This document shows, one piece after another, positions 12,003-23,160 of a DNA stretch of 64,000 bases (position 1 is the first letter of the stretch; every line of letters starts with the position of its first letter). Source of the DNA: Gamarada debralockiae (Eukaryota > Ascomycota > Leotiomycetes > Helotiales > Hyphodiscaceae). The position numbers and the translations under genes were made by a program. The DNA lies in contig NXFV01001323.1 of assembly GCA_002803225.1 (NCBI GenBank), positions 44,206-108,205 of the forward strand, in the 5' to 3' direction. The notes beneath the pieces were generated by a model. That model was not told where the DNA came from. It saw only the letters and a list, made by a program, of their open reading frames with translations, and ran no database searches.

Positions 12003-12791
12003 TCAGCTCTCCTTCGCCGCCTTCTTCGCTAACCCCTCCCTAACCTCCTCCAACTTCCTCACCTGCTTCCCACTCGCATCAAAATTGCTCTTCTCCAACC
12101 ACTTCTCCAGCGCCTCCTTAACACCGCCCTCCCACTCATCATCCGTAACACTATACCAAGCCGTATCCCTGTTCCTTCCTCTCACAACCATATGCTTCCT
12201 AAAAACCCCCTCAAACACAAACCCCAATCTCAGCGCCGCTCTCTTGCTCGGCTCATTCAAATCATTAGCCTTCCACTCCACCCTCCTATAACCCAGATCC
12301 TCAAAACAATGTTTCATGAGTAGGTAGATGGATTCCGTAGCTGCAGTCGTGCGTTGGAGGAGAGGCGAGAAGAGCACGTGACCGATTTCGATGGTGCGGT
12401 GAGAAGGGACGATATTCAAGAGGCAGATGATGCCCATAGCTTCACCGGGTTGGTCTTTGGATGGTATTTGGTTTGAAGTGTGCTTAAATATTGTGAAAGG
12501 GAAGAAGGCCCCGCCTTCGATCAGGAATTTCACGTGCGCAGCGAAGGATTCGAGATCGTTGAAGGGACCGCCGATCATGTATTGGTAAAGGTTCGCATTT
12601 TGAGCACCACCGAGATTGGTATAGAGGTCTTTGGCGTGGGATTCGGAGAGGGGGATGAGAGTTACGCTTTGGACGCAGGTGGATGGGAGGCTGTTGCCGA
12701 GGGTTGACGTTGGGGATGTGGCGGATGGGGAGAGCGCGGGGGTCGTAGAGACAGGAGCGCCTTCAGGCTCCCAGAGCTTTGAAACACTCAT
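12003..12791 (-). CDS. GNAT-family N-acetyltransferase (RimJ/RimL-like)
   Basis: Single exon, 262 residues from the ATG at 12791; an upstream in-frame ATG at 12854 would add 21 residues. The start MSVSKLWEPEGAP is preferred because the extra segment looks like leader sequence. The C-terminal two thirds match the RimJ/RimL-type GNAT fold. There is a central strand with IEIGHVLFSP, then an acetyl-CoA loop region (QRTTAATESIYLLMKHCF), then the typical YRRVEWKANDLNEPSKRAA and LGFVFEGVFRKH segments. The family transfers acetyl groups to protein N-termini or small amines; the substrate here is unknown. A Lys/Glu-rich C-terminal helix follows the fold. A CACGTG E-box lies at about 12852-12857. Confidence 0.85.
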   Translation of the reverse strand: MSVSKLWEPEGAPVSTTPALSPSATSPTSTLGNSLPSTCVQSVTLIPLSESHAKDLYTNLGGAQNANLYQYMIGGPFNDLESFAAHVKFLIEGGAFFPFTIFKHTSNQIPSKDQPGEAMGIICLLNIVPSHRTIEIGHVLFSPLLQRTTAATESIYLLMKHCFEDLGYRRVEWKANDLNEPSKRAALRLGFVFEGVFRKHMVVRGRNRDTAWYSVTDDEWEGGVKEALEKWLEKSNFDASGKQVRKLEEVREGLAKKAAKES

Positions 12792-13133
12792 CTTGAGAAG
12801 TGCGAAGATTATGGTTTTAGAAGGATGGCAGGACGAAGAAGATTTTATATTCACGTGAGATTTGAAGATGCGCGTTAGTGAGTCATGGAAATCGCGCAGG
12901 AACGAAACTTGGCAATAGAGTCAGAGATAATTTTCGTGTTCGTTTCCGTTCCAATCTGAGATCGCAAAGTATTTCCATTGCTTCTTTGCTGTGGATCATC
13001 ATGATGGTTCTATCCAGTCAAGTGATGGACGCCGCCAATGGCGCCCTAGATCTGCCATCTGTATTGTACAGTACATTTCATGTCTAGGAGACAGAATCAC
13101 AACTCCTGCAGTCCGTGGCTCCGTCCGGGTATC
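12792..13133. other. Intergenic
   Basis: 342 bases upstream of the acetyltransferase and downstream of nup57, both on the minus strand. No gene recognised. Confidence 0.45.
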
Positions 13134-14456
13134 TCATCGGCCGTGGGCCATGGGTGCTTGATCCTTCTCCCACTCAACATAATCCTTCTGTATCGAATCG
13201 AGCTCCTTCTTCAAGTGAACCAATTGCGTTTGGTAATCCTCCAGTATCTGTCACAGGTCAGCATTATCCGAGAAACATACGAAGTTCATCATACCTTCTG
13301 CGCCCACTTGTTCGTCTGCTCGTCCAATACCTGCCCAGCTGGCTGGCCGTTCTTCTCGATTTCGTTCCTCAGCAATCGTGCCCGCTCTTGAACGGTGACC
13401 ATTCTCGCCCAGATCTCTTCCTGTCTTGCATCCAATCCCGGATCATTGACACTCTTTTCCAGCGCTACCAACTTCGCCTTCAGATCTTCCTCATCACCAC
13501 CCATTGCATATCCACGATTTCTCAGAATTTGCACCTTCGTTGCCAACACCAGACATCTCCGCTTGAGCACAACGTGCTTTCTCTTTGCATCCATTGTCCT
13601 GATACTGGTGATGGTCTCGTGACGCTGTAAGAGTTCCTCCAGCTGCTTGTTTATCCTATGGAGTTCGCTGTTGAAGACCGACAGGTTCTGGGCTTGGACA
13701 GTCAATCTTTCTGCCAGTTGTGAAAATCCGGTGCAGAGCACTGGGACGTATCCAGGACCAGGTTTCAATTTGAGAGCATCCTCCCATTTCTTTGGGTCTT
13801 CATTGGGGCCAGGTCGGAAGAATTCTTGAGTATGCGGAGGGACTTTGTTGTAGAAGTAGTGTTGAAAGGCGCAATTCGGGCTGCCGGTATCCCATTGATC
13901 GAGGACGGTTTTGATTTGATCAGGAATGCTCTTCTCACCTTTGAAATGTTAGCACAGCCCGGGAAGAGGCTTGGAGGAACTTACGGGGATTAATACCGCT
14001 GTTAGGTTGCCATAATGAGTTGTTAAATTGACTCTGCTGTGATTGTGCAAGGCCTTGGTTTTGCGTGTTGAAAAGGCTGCCAGTCTGTTGCGGTTGTGGC
14101 TGGTTGCTCTGACCAAGTCCACCAAACAGACCTGTATTCTGCTGTGGTTGATTTTGCTGCTGCATGCTGCCGCCAAATATTCCTCCCGGCTGCTGCTGGT
14201 TTTGTTGATTGTTTTGTCCGCCGAAAATGGACCCCGTCTGCTGTTGGTTTTGGTTATTCTGACCCAGGCCTCCAAACAACCCAGTACTCTGCGGTTGGTT
14301 TTGCTGAGTGTTTTGCCCGAGTGAACCAAAAATATTGCTACCAGTCTGCTGATTCTGTCCAGTCGTCGGAGCGCCAAATATGCCTCCGCCTGTCTGTTGC
14401 CCAGTTGCACCAGATCCCAATATGCCACCGCCCGTCTGCTGAGTTGAAGAGAACAT
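13134..14456 (-). CDS. NUP57: Nucleoporin Nup57 (Nup54 family), FG repeats plus coiled coil
   Basis: Component of the central Nup62 subcomplex (Nsp1-Nup49-Nup57 in yeast), which lines the nuclear pore channel. Three exons on the minus strand, 14456-13985, 13938-13295 and 13247-13134, give 409 residues. Residues 1-150 are Gln/Asn/Gly-rich with many FG motifs of the GLFGG, GIFG and SIFGG kinds. Residues from about 160 form the conserved Nup54 alpha-helical region, beginning SIPDQIKTVLDQWD and containing NCAFQHYFYNKV. A long coiled coil (about residues 225-400) ends with LEDYQTQLVHLKKELD. Introns are 46 and 47 bases. The ATG at 14456 (MFSSTQQTGG) starts the repeat region directly; the longer open frame upstream is leader sequence. 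Head-to-head with the complex I subunit gene. Confidence 0.93.
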
Positions 14457-14915
14457 GGTGGAGGTTGCCGAGGAAGGAAGAATGTAGCGATGTGCGATCG
14501 TATGTAGAATGACCACGAAGGTTACGGTTCTTTGTTGGAAGATGGTGCGAAGCAGAACATGGAGCTCTTGGACGTGAAGCGCGTCGAATCTCGAAGATCG
14601 ATGTTGCACGGTACGGAGGATGGTGCAAAGGTTGGATTGCAGGTCGCAAAGAGCGTGGAGTGATATCAAGCTCCTGGTATTTTCGAAATCATCTTGTGAA
14701 GAATTGAAGGAGAAAATGGGCAATACGAAGAATTATTGCTGTCGCGATGTTGAAGCTGAAGCTCTGCTCTCCCAAATTTTGGATCGCGGTTGTCGCTTCT
14801 CGCACCAATCAGATGTGACGTGTTCCTGATCTCACTCGAGCTTCCTTGAGCTCCGAATTCTGCAACAATTAATTGCGTCTCCCACAAACATTCCACCTCC
14901 GCGAATAACTTCAAG
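14457..14915. promoter_or_regulatory. Shared divergent promoter of nup57 and nuo-20.8
   Basis: 459 bases between two outward-facing start codons. Open frames here are antisense shadows without support. No specific binding site was identified. Confidence 0.5.
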
Positions 14916-15702
14916 ATGTCTGGGCGACAGGCAAGGTAAGTTGCTGCTATGCCCACGTTCCGCAGTTGCGGAACCCGAACTGATCAATTTCAATTGCAGA
15001 TTCAATCAAACCACCCTCATTGACACAACACCCCTCCCACCCGAGATCCCACCTGTCCAGGAAATCGGAAGCAGCTCAGCGCCACTGCTGTCTGCTAGTT
15101 TCTTCATTGGAGCGAGATGCAAGCCCTACAACGATGATTTCATGCAATGCAAGAACGAGAACCCGGGAAAGGGAGAGATGGAATGTTTGAAGGAGGGCCG
15201 AAGAGTTACAAGATGTGCGAAGAGCGTGTGAGTAGCCTATATGACGGCGAAGACCGGACTTATCTTTGCTTGGATTCCGGAGACATTGAATATGGGTTGA
15301 CATGCGAGTGTCTTGCAGGATCGAAGATGTCAACAAGCACTGCCTCGAGGAATTCCGCAAACACTGGACCTGCCTTGACAACAACAACCAACAATTATGG
15401 CAATGCAGACCGGCAGAGTGGAAGCTCAACAAATGTGTATTCGATAACCTGGTAAGTTCGCGGCGGTTTTGCCTTGTGCTCTCGGAATCGGTGTTGACAA
15501 TATGCGTTCCTCAGAAACTCGAGAAAGTCATCCCAGATACGCCCAAGGGCGAGACACCAGTCCATCTCCGAACCAGACAAGTAAGAGATAACTTCCTTCC
15601 AATGAACTTTATCAAGGCTCCTGATACTGTCCCTCCATGTCTCCTCGAAGCCGTACCAGCAGACACTGACTGTCTCAGACCTACTCGCACAACGGGCCAT
15701 AA
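14916..15702 (+). CDS. nuo-20.8: NADH:ubiquinone oxidoreductase 20.8 kDa subunit (NDUFA8 family)
   Basis: Accessory subunit of mitochondrial complex I on the intermembrane-space side, imported by the Mia40 disulfide relay. Five exons: 14916-14935, 15000-15227, 15319-15451, 15515-15580 and 15679-15702 (introns 64, 91, 63 and 98 bases) give 156 residues. Four CX9C half-motifs make two CHCH domains: CKPYNDDFMQC, CLKEGRRVTRC, CLEEFRKHWTC and CRPAEWKLNKC, each with exactly nine residues between cysteines. The conserved N-terminal segment FNQTTLIDTTPLPPEIP and the segment KLEKVIPDTPKGETPVHLR fit the family. The last exon (TYSHNGP) is the least certain part. It was chosen because the acceptor at 15678 follows a good branch site and keeps frame. 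Some orthologs have a longer C-terminus. Confidence 0.92.
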
Positions 15703-17910
15703 CGGATGGCGATATGCAGCAGTGGATAGTCGGAATTGTATGTATATAACATTGCGGAATGGAATTTCAATCACCAAATCCCGGGCTACAGTATTGCACG
15801 CGGGATGTCCAACCTTTTCGCTTGACTCTATTTAATCTGTCTCTCTCAACACAGCGTTTTGCTTCTCCGATATTGACAACATTTCCTTCGCACAATCTAC
15901 GCACATATATATGAAAGTTCTTGATCACGTGGACTTTATGCTCTGTTCTTTCTACCGTCAGCCATGTGAGGGCCAAATGAGGCTTCTGCGGGCATTCTTC
16001 TCAAGTTTCGACAATACGATTTATGAACGGAAGTTTTAGTCTCTTTCAATGGGGAATGTGCTTGTGATTCAACAGGTTTTGGATTGTGGAATTGATTCAA
16101 AGTCCGAAAGCCAGATATTCCTGGCCGTGCTGAACTGGTTATGAAGACGCCGCTTATCAGCCATACATTCTCAATTCATACGTTGGGTTATTTCTAAAGG
16201 GATGCTGTTGGGATGATTCCAAGGTCCCACTCAAGACTCTACTCCTTCGTTCTGTCACAATTCTTTGCATTCTTGATTAGCTCTCTCCACTCATAACTCT
16301 CTTACGAGTCACGTGTCCCCGCCTTGATCCTTCTTCCCAAGGCTTCGTGGGTTGCCCCTATATCTTCAACGCAACTCAAGACATTCTTGCAAGCTCACCT
16401 TGAGTTACAGATTCACTCAACCTTGGTCGTCGTCGACTACAAGCTCCACTAATCGACCTGTCGTTGTCGCTGTCGACGTCACGCAAAAAGTACAGGTTCA
16501 GGCATGAACCTCCTCCCCCTGAGATTTTTATAAAAGACCCCCCTCACTGTTCTCCATCTCACTCAACCTTCGCTCCTCAACAGCCTTTCGATCTCCAACC
16601 ACAACTCAGCATACATTCAACTTTATCTTCTTTGAAGCTCATCACTTCAATACAGAGAACTACTCAGGTAAGTCACTCAACTTTCTTCAATAACAAATCT
16701 CGCTCTATCAACTCTCATACTACCTCAACTTCTTCTCTGTTCGAGACTTGCATCCCAGCTCTCTCTTTCAGCTTTGCTTGTCATGATTCACATCCACCAT
16801 CTACTATTCCTCATTCACCTCATACCCCTTTCGGCCCTTCAGATCCATCAACTCACTCTCCTCCCAGGTTGCTAACAACTTGGCCTTTGGTCTTTCAGAT
16901 ACCTAACATATTCAAACACAATATTCATCAAACTCGATCACCTCCATCACCCACGCAGAAATACTGCCTCGCATCACTCTCCAATCATAGCTGAAGATTA
17001 GTTCAAGGACAACGTAGAGGATAAGCCCACGTTGTTCATCAACGCCAACCTACCAGAATCCCTTGCTTCTCAAACTGCCTTTACAGCCTCGAGTGCGGCT
17101 TAAGTACTCCGTTCTAAGGCAAAGTGCAAGAAAGTGTGTTCAATCAGATTCCGAACAAGCGCAGGCCCTTCATAAGACTACCCCAGTGGTTTTCAATGCG
17201 TTGCCGTTTTGCGAGGTGATCATAGACAAAGTTTGTCAACGATCAGCGGGTCAAACTCACTTAGAACCGGTATGTCATTCCCCAAGGTCAGCTTGTTCTC
17301 TAATTTCATCACCAATCAATATTGGTACGAGGTTCATTTGCTGACTCTTATCACAGAGCCAATCTTAAGCGGAACCGAGCAGTACAAGACTTTGTGCTGG
17401 GCTCATTAGTAGCACATTTGGAGGAAACTCAACTCCGAGCAGCGCCATCTTGAAATTTCCCGGCCTGTTGCCACCCCATTCTCTCAGAGCTTGCACCACA
17501 ATTATCGTTCAGTCATCCTGCAACGGCGACGATAACCCAGAAGCTGCCTTTCGAACCGCGGTTGAGTTTCTTTGCCCAAAGAATGGAAGACGAGACTTGA
17601 AGTCCTTTTCCAGGATGTGTAAGGCCACTTCTCAAATTCTGCCGGTGTCGATGACCAGGACGACATCAAATGCCTAAGGCGAATCGCAGATACCTAGCAA
17701 AGCTCAAGCTCGACTATCCTCTTTGGAAGTCGACTGACGTTCTGAGATCGACTTCGCAATTAAAGCTCATAAAAGACAAAAATGTTCTGAGTGTTGTGGA
17801 CTGGACTGGACTGGACTGGAGTCCTCAAAATTGCCAACTGGATCTCCCTTGCCGCAGAAATCGGAGCATTCACATCATTGCCACTAGCGACTCGGAGTCA
17901 TTTAGAACAG
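15703..17910. other. Gene-poor region with promoter-like TATA and spliced-leader-like sequence
   Basis: No protein gene recognised. A strong TATA-like stretch TTTTTATAAAAG near 16526 is followed by a CT-rich run with many CAACTC/CTCAA words and a consensus donor (CAGGTAAGTCAC) near 16668. This is the usual look of a highly expressed fungal promoter with an intron in the leader, but no credible coding frame follows. The 176-codon frame at 16464-16994 overlaps the TATA and is compositionally biased. A transcribed non-coding RNA or a decayed gene is possible. A pentanucleotide run (GGACT, about four copies) lies near 17798-17818. Confidence 0.35.
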
Positions 17911-18117
17911 GTTTTCCTTGGTCTCGTCCTACATTCCCTCTAAAAGCCATCATCTCCGCAACAAATACTTTTCCAGCAAGTTTTCCTTGGTGCCGTCTCA
18001 CATCCCCCTAACAGTCCTGACATCCACGACCAAATATCTACTTCGTAAGTTTTCCTTGATCTCATTTCACAACACATGCATTCACTAGCACTCTCAGCGT
18101 CAAATGAATAACTCCTC
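17911..18117. repeat. Tandem repeat, three copies of a 69-base unit
   Basis: The word GTTTTCCTTG begins at 17911, 17980 and 18049, exactly 69 bases apart each time. The units share a CTC-rich segment, an ATC-x-CC-x-C segment and a final CAAATA-like word, with many substitutions between copies. The unit length is a multiple of three and the first two copies are open in one frame, but no start or protein family is evident. Confidence 0.7.
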
Positions 18118-18827
18118 ACGACACAACAGCCTGGCATTTGAGAGGGAGGGCAATCATCGCATATTTCTGTACATAGTCAGTCTTCCAATAAAAGTGAAAG
18201 TTCCCAAATTCTTTGATGTGTGCTCATGTGAGATGCTCAAGTGAATTGAACGACTTCAAGTTGCCTAATCCGACTAGAGCCTGAGAGGTAGGGCCTTGGC
18301 TAGATACCACGTTGCTCAATCAAAGCTAATTCATAGTCGCTTCAAATCTAATAGAAATGAGATCCTTCAAATATTCTTGCCTCATTAATCTTTGCTCATG
18401 CGAATTGAACAACTAGAAGCTGCCGTGACAGGCGAGAGCCTGAGTACTCACGAAGGTTCTCGTCAAATACCCAATTGTTCAGTCGAAATGAAACGTCATC
18501 TGTGGCTCCTGCGAGACGAGACCCAGGATGTCCATGAATGAAGCAACTTCATCGCACGTGCATTTCCATCTCCTCAAAAGACCAACTCACCTCAACAACT
18601 CCTCTCAACAACTCCTTCAAACCCACTCCCGCCTCAAGCACCCTGAAGTCCTCTTTTACCATTAACAGGCCCAAACAGAGCGAAGGAATCTTTTGAATTA
18701 TACTTATCAGAATCTCATGTCTCAATGCAGTGTATGTCTGTCTATGAACATCTGCAGTCTAATGCATCAAACGCCCCGCAGCATCGTCACTCCTCTCAGA
18801 AAACAGAACTAAGGCTAAAGCCCTCAT
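18118..18827. other. Intergenic downstream of zuotin
   Basis: No gene recognised. It contains the 3' end of the minus-strand zuotin gene and repeated words such as GCGAATTGAACAACT-like motifs near 18240 and 18400. Confidence 0.4.
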
Positions 18828-20212
18828 CTAAGCAAGAGTCTTAGCCTCTCCCTCCTTCAGCTTACCCGCGCCAACAAGTCTCTTAACCTCCTCAGCCCAA
18901 ACACTCTTAATTTCATCCGCAACCTTCAAGCCCTGCAACTTGCCTGCCAAAGCCGCAACCTCATCCGGATCGACCTTGCCCTGTATAAGCTCCACATCAT
19001 TAAGCACAGCATCAATCGTAGCAGCCGATGGTTCGCCGTCAACGAAGTAATTCGCATCCTTGACGGAACCCTTCAGCACACGACGATTCTTCTTGACAGC
19101 AGTCTTCGCAGCCTCCTTAGCCTTCTTGCCCTGCTCCTTCTCCGCCTTAGCTTTCTCCTCGGCTTCCTTCGCCTCTCTCTCCTTTTTCTCCTTCTCGGCC
19201 TTCGCGTCATCAGCGGCCTTCTTATCGGCAGCCTCCTTCTCTAGACGCTTCTTGTTCTTCGCAGCGTTGGCCTGTTGGCGGAAAAGCTTGATGCGCTCAT
19301 CACCAGCCATAGCATCATCGACAAGCTTGCGGAGACGAGCAGAATCTTCGGTCTTCTTCTTCTTGCGCGCATTATTATTCTTACGCTCCATATGACGCTT
19401 CTGATCACGGTTTTCATTGTCATCAGGAACATCCTCATCCTGGTACTCAAACGAGCGCCAGGAGTCGAAGTTGTAGAAGAAGTTGTAGAACTCGTCAACC
19501 TCCTCCTTTGTGCTGTTCTTGTCACCGAACTTGGGGACGGGTTGAATTCGGGAGAATCGTCCTTCAGACTTCATGACCTTGCCCCACAGAGAGTAGAACT
19601 TGTCGCCCTTGGCTTCTTTCTTGGAGGGAGGCTCGATATCGGCATGCTCGTCGACGGAGTCAAATTGACGACGCTTGACTGGGTCAAGGAGGATTTCGGT
19701 GGCTTTTTGGATACATTTGAAGAAGCTGTCATCTTCGGTGCTACCGGCGGCTGCTTTCTTATCAGGGTGGTGACGGAGAACTTTCTTTCGGTGGGCACGC
19801 TTGATCTGCTCCTCGGTTGCCTTGTAGCGGTATTTCGAGAGGCCGAGGACGGCGTAGTGATCTTGGCTCTGCAAGCCTGTTAGTATAGGTTGGGATGGCA
19901 TGAAGATGGTGAACATACCTTCCAGTCCTTGGCATCTCTGGCGAGCATCATTGGGTCTTCGGGTTCACTGATCTCTCCGGAATCATCATCTTCAACCTTC
20001 TTGGCGTTTTCCTGGGCTTGAATCCGATCATCTTCGGAGAAGGTGCGCTTATGACGGGCACGGCGGGCATGGGCAAGGAAATGGGGTCCGACAGGTTCAA
20101 TGCTTCGTTGGGTTGATGCTCTGACGCTTCCAATGGCTTTGAAATCCTTCTCGGCAGACCAGCCCTCAGGGAGGACTGGTAGCGGTAGAGATACTTGCGT
20201 ATGTGTAGTCAT
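18828..20212 (-). CDS. ZUO1: Zuotin, ribosome-associated DnaJ-type cochaperone
   Basis: J-protein of the ribosome-associated complex (Zuo1-Ssz1). It stimulates Ssb-type Hsp70 on nascent chains in the cytosol. Two exons on the minus strand, 20212-19919 and 19868-18828, with a 50-base intron, give 444 residues, close to the yeast protein. Start at 20212 (MTTHTQVSLPLPVLPEGW); an upstream in-frame ATG at 20275 is less likely. The J domain follows the junction (DHYAVLGLSKYRYKATEEQI), with the HPD tripeptide at about residues 132-134. The UBR2-like zuotin homology region comes next (KGDKFYSLWGKVMKSE, NFFYNFDSWRSFEY). A long Lys/Glu/Ala-rich charged helix at about residues 250-370 is the ribosome-binding part. 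The C-terminal helical bundle is short, as in other fungi. Confidence 0.96.
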
Positions 20213-20320
20213 TTTGGTAATGCAGACCGAGCGATGAAAGTGGGATGTTTTCGAAAGTGCGGGATCGATTGACACAGTTGACTTATCGATACCGGAATGG
20301 TGTGCCTGGAAAAGTAGTTG

Positions 20321-20758
20321 CTATTCCAACGGAGTATCGGGGGCCGATTGAGCACTGGGGAGGATATCAGATATGCCTGATAAACCTCCAAGTGCTGGAT
20401 CAGAAGCGTCTTGAGTTGTAGAGTCTTCGAGAGTAGCCTGACTGTCCAAATCGGCTACGTCGCTCAAATCGTTCACGTCGTCATATATGATCTGATCAAT
20501 CAATTCCCTCTGCCACTCGGGAGCGTCTGTGTAGAGCTCTTCAGGGGCTGTGGAAGAGGAAGTGCAGCTGCGCGCGGAGAAGTATGTGGCAGTTGCTTCG
20601 AGTTGGAGGGGACCTTTTGAAAAATAAATTGTTCGCTGGGCCGTGCTTTCGGCGGCGCTAGTCAATAATGAGACTAGCTCCCTTTCACGTGACGAGATAT
20701 GGGACGGGGGGATTTTTTGTGGCTGGCGTGTTGAAGAGAACAGAAGACAGAGCTCCAT
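20321..20758 (-). CDS. Hypothetical protein, possibly partial
   Basis: Open frame of 145 codons upstream of zuotin on the same strand. The N-terminal third is basic and Ser-rich. The rest is acidic, with a region like EWQRELIDQIIYDDVNDL, and ends in a Ser/Asp/Pro-rich tail. I recognise no domain. The start is uncertain because the first 30 codons overlap an open frame on the opposite strand. It could be the last exon of a longer gene or chance; the ordered acidic composition favours coding slightly. Confidence 0.35.
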   Translation of the reverse strand: MELCLLFSSTRQPQKIPPSHISSRERELVSLLTSAAESTAQRTIYFSKGPLQLEATATYFSARSCTSSSTAPEELYTDAPEWQRELIDQIIYDDVNDLSDVADLDSQATLEDSTTQDASDPALGGLSGISDILPSAQSAPDTPLE

Positions 20759-21006
20759 CGATCTTGACCTTGACCCCCATTACGAGCTCCATCTCAAGCT
20801 GGACCCTGTTGGTTACCTTGAGGCCAAAACAACAAGACAGAGCTGAACAGGCTTTCTCCGAATCAAAACACGTCGCCTCTGCTATCACAAAAGCACAGCG
20901 GAAGGAAGAACGAAGACGGATTAGGAAGGCCGCGAAAGAATTCGCAAAAGAAGAAGAAGGTGTTGACCCCTCAAGTCGGGCTGAGGCGCTGGTTGGGAGT
21001 CTTTAG
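20668..21006 (+). CDS. Hypothetical open frame with charged C-terminus
   Basis: Frame of 112 codons ending in a strongly charged helix (KAQRKEERRRIRKAAKEFAKE) before the stop. The charged end looks protein-like, but the N-terminal half has no recognisable pattern. It overlaps a minus-strand frame at each end, so at most one strand codes in those overlaps. Low support. Confidence 0.22.
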   Translation: MRLAPFHVTRYGTGGFFVAGVLKRTEDRAPSILTLTPITSSISSWTLLVTLRPKQQDRAEQAFSESKHVASAITKAQRKEERRRIRKAAKEFAKEEEGVDPSSRAEALVGSL

Positions 21007-22270
21007 TCTAACCAGAGTTTCTTCAACCCTATCTTGAGCTTCCTCAGGTACGTTTGACAACCCTGCACTTTTCGATTATTCACCTTGTTTGAATCATTGT
21101 TTGCCGACTTGCTCTCATTTGGATCCTTCATAGTTTTCGAAGCCTGCTCAAGCGAGGTGGTAGATGGTCCATTTGTCTCAGTCTCGTTTTGACTTTCGTC
21201 TCTTTGGCGGCATCACCCGAACAATCTTGCAAAGTCTGCTCCTACATCCTCAGGTCTGAAGTCAGGTGCCCGGGACTCCTTCGTCTCCTTTGGCTTTTTC
21301 GGGGCCTTACTAGGCGATTTGGCAGAGTGTCCTTGCGCACCCGTATCTCGAAGAGACTTGAAGCCGGGTCCTATCATTGGCGGTTGGCTGGCTTTCTTCC
21401 GCTCTTTCGAAGTCTCATCACCAATTTGGATGGGTCTGGTGCGGCTTCGGTTCTGTTTGGATCTGTGATATTCCTCGAAACCTCATCTTCATTGAGCGTT
21501 TGGGCCGGCTCTCCCTGCTTGCCAGGTTTTGAACTGTCGTCGTCGGAATCATCCTCATCCGAATTTTACTCGCTTCAGACGGCGATTTTCAGCCTCCAAA
21601 CTCTTAAATTTTGAGTTCATTTGAGCAATTTGATTCTGCAATTCGCTGGTCTTTAACTCCATTTCAGCGGTTCTGCTCTTCTTGTCATCCAACTTATCCG
21701 ACTGCATCTGTATCCACATAATCTGAAAGTCGATAGTTGAATTCGTTTCAATGATTTGTTCCTCCAGATTTTGTTTGGTCTGATCCACCTCTTCGCGCAC
21801 CCGCTCCAGATCTTGGTTGCACTTGGTCATCTTGTCCTTATGTTGATTTCCCAGCCCTATAGTCTTCCACATCTCCTCTCTCGTAGCTCCAATCTCACGA
21901 CGTTGCCACGCTCTGCATGCATCCTTCATTTCTAGCTCTTCTTCATGTTCGCTATCTTGATCCTTAGTTCGAGTATGAGCAGCTGAATCGCTGAGTCGCT
22001 TTGAACCAACGTCGCGCCGCCCTTCAGCTTGGTCCTTTGCTCCTGTAGATCCTTGAACTCGTCCAGCGTCTGTTTCTTCTGATCCCAAGCCTTGATTTTC
22101 AGGCCGTCTTCGAAGGCACTTTTTGCAGTATCTGTAAGCCGACCTTTCATGGTGGGCCATTTTTGGAGGAGGATGTGATCCATCCAAGCGTCCCGCCTGC
22201 TTAGATTACCCATAATATAGGCGGCGGCTATCGTGGCAAGTGCTCGGTCCAATCGCTGGTTTGCGTTCAA
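20971..22270 (-). pseudogene. Frameshifted coiled-coil protein gene
   Basis: Protein-like sequence runs along the minus strand for 1.3 kb but changes frame repeatedly without splice sites. Segment 1 (from ATG at 22270) ends at 21932. Segment 2 carries a long coiled coil rich in Gln, Glu and Lys and runs to 21555. Segment 3 starts with an acidic DEDDSDDDSS patch. Segment 4 (SERKKASQPPMIGPGF) is interrupted by a TGA that a single C-to-T change from CGA would explain, then continues in the same frame with Asn/Ser-rich text. A last segment ends at the TGA at 20971-20973. At least three frameshifts and one stop are needed. The composition is uniform: hydrophilic, coiled coil, then disordered tail. 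I cannot name the family. Sequencing error is the alternative, although neighbouring MZM1 and zuotin read cleanly. Confidence 0.6.
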
Positions 22271-22514
22271 CGATTGTGAGGCGGACTCGCAGGCCGCAAA
22301 TGATTGCGTTGAGAAGTCTCTGCCGCTGAATCACTCCTATGCGTTCAGCGATTAGGAAGCAGATTCGAAGTCTTGATGTCTGTAAGATGGTTTTGATGTT
22401 ATGTTTCGTTGACGTTGTGTGATGAAGAAAATGTGTTGAAGATTCGCTGACAGTTGACAACAGGAAAGAGAAGACTAGGAATTTATAAAAAATCGAAAAG
22501 GGAAGGAAGCAAAG

Positions 22515-23160
22515 ATGGCGTTGGCAGCTTACCGACACCTTCTTCGTTCGACGAGAATCGCGTTTCAAGGTTAGTCGTTCCTTCCTTTTCCTGCTTTCTG
22601 CAGGAACTTCACCGTTCACAACTCCATCCCATACCTTTATCCACTTCGTCATCATAACGATCTAACACCATGCGCAGGTGATGCACCTCTACTCCATGCC
22701 GCACGGGCCGAAGCACGCAACAATTTCCGCAAGAACGCCTCCCTCCAGCCCAGTGACCCCGCACTCGCCGCCGCAGTCAAGCATGCGGAAGAGGTCGCGC
22801 TCATCTTGAGACAGAATGTTGTGCAGGGCAAGAAAATGGATGGCGAGGGAAAGGAAGATCATTATAGTATGTATGCTCCTTCTTCTGTCGCCTTCTTTTC
22901 TGTGTGTTGTTGAGTTGGGTTGGTGGTTGTGTTGGAAATGGAAAAGAGAGAAATCAAGAGTTTCGGATAGTGGTGAATGAACATGGGTTGAGATCAAGGG
23001 AAAGGAGTTGAGGAGAGACATTGCCGGAAAGGAAAATGGCTAATACGGGTATGCAGAACTGAGAATACATGAATATACAGAGCGCGGCGACAACGATACG
23101 GTTAAGATGCCAAATGGGCAGAAGATTGTTATTGATGGCAAGACGTGCGCTGATCGATGA
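22515..23160 (+). CDS. MZM1: Mitochondrial zinc maintenance protein 1 (LYR protein)
   Basis: Mzm1 is a small LYR-motif matrix protein. It stabilises the Rieske iron-sulfur protein during complex III assembly and affects the matrix zinc pool. Three exons, 22515-22569, 22678-22866 and 23057-23160 (introns 108 and 190 bases), give 115 residues. The LYR-type motif sits at the start ([16 protein letters not shown]). The middle has [17 protein letters not shown] and a helix with [17 protein letters not shown]. The C-terminus has the conserved [16 protein letters not shown]. The last intron is longer than usual here, and the plus-strand reading across both junctions is required for frame. It is the only intact gene inside the decayed strip at 20.9-24.7 kb. 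Confidence 0.92.

Noticed and set aside
16464..16994. 176-codon Ser/Pro/His-rich frame
   Set aside because: It starts inside a TATA and CT-rich leader-like block. Its composition reflects the pyrimidine-rich DNA, and it has no motif.
22206..22655. 149-codon minus-strand frame upstream of the broken coiled-coil gene
   Set aside because: It overlaps MZM1 exon 1 and its intron antisense and shows no protein-like pattern.
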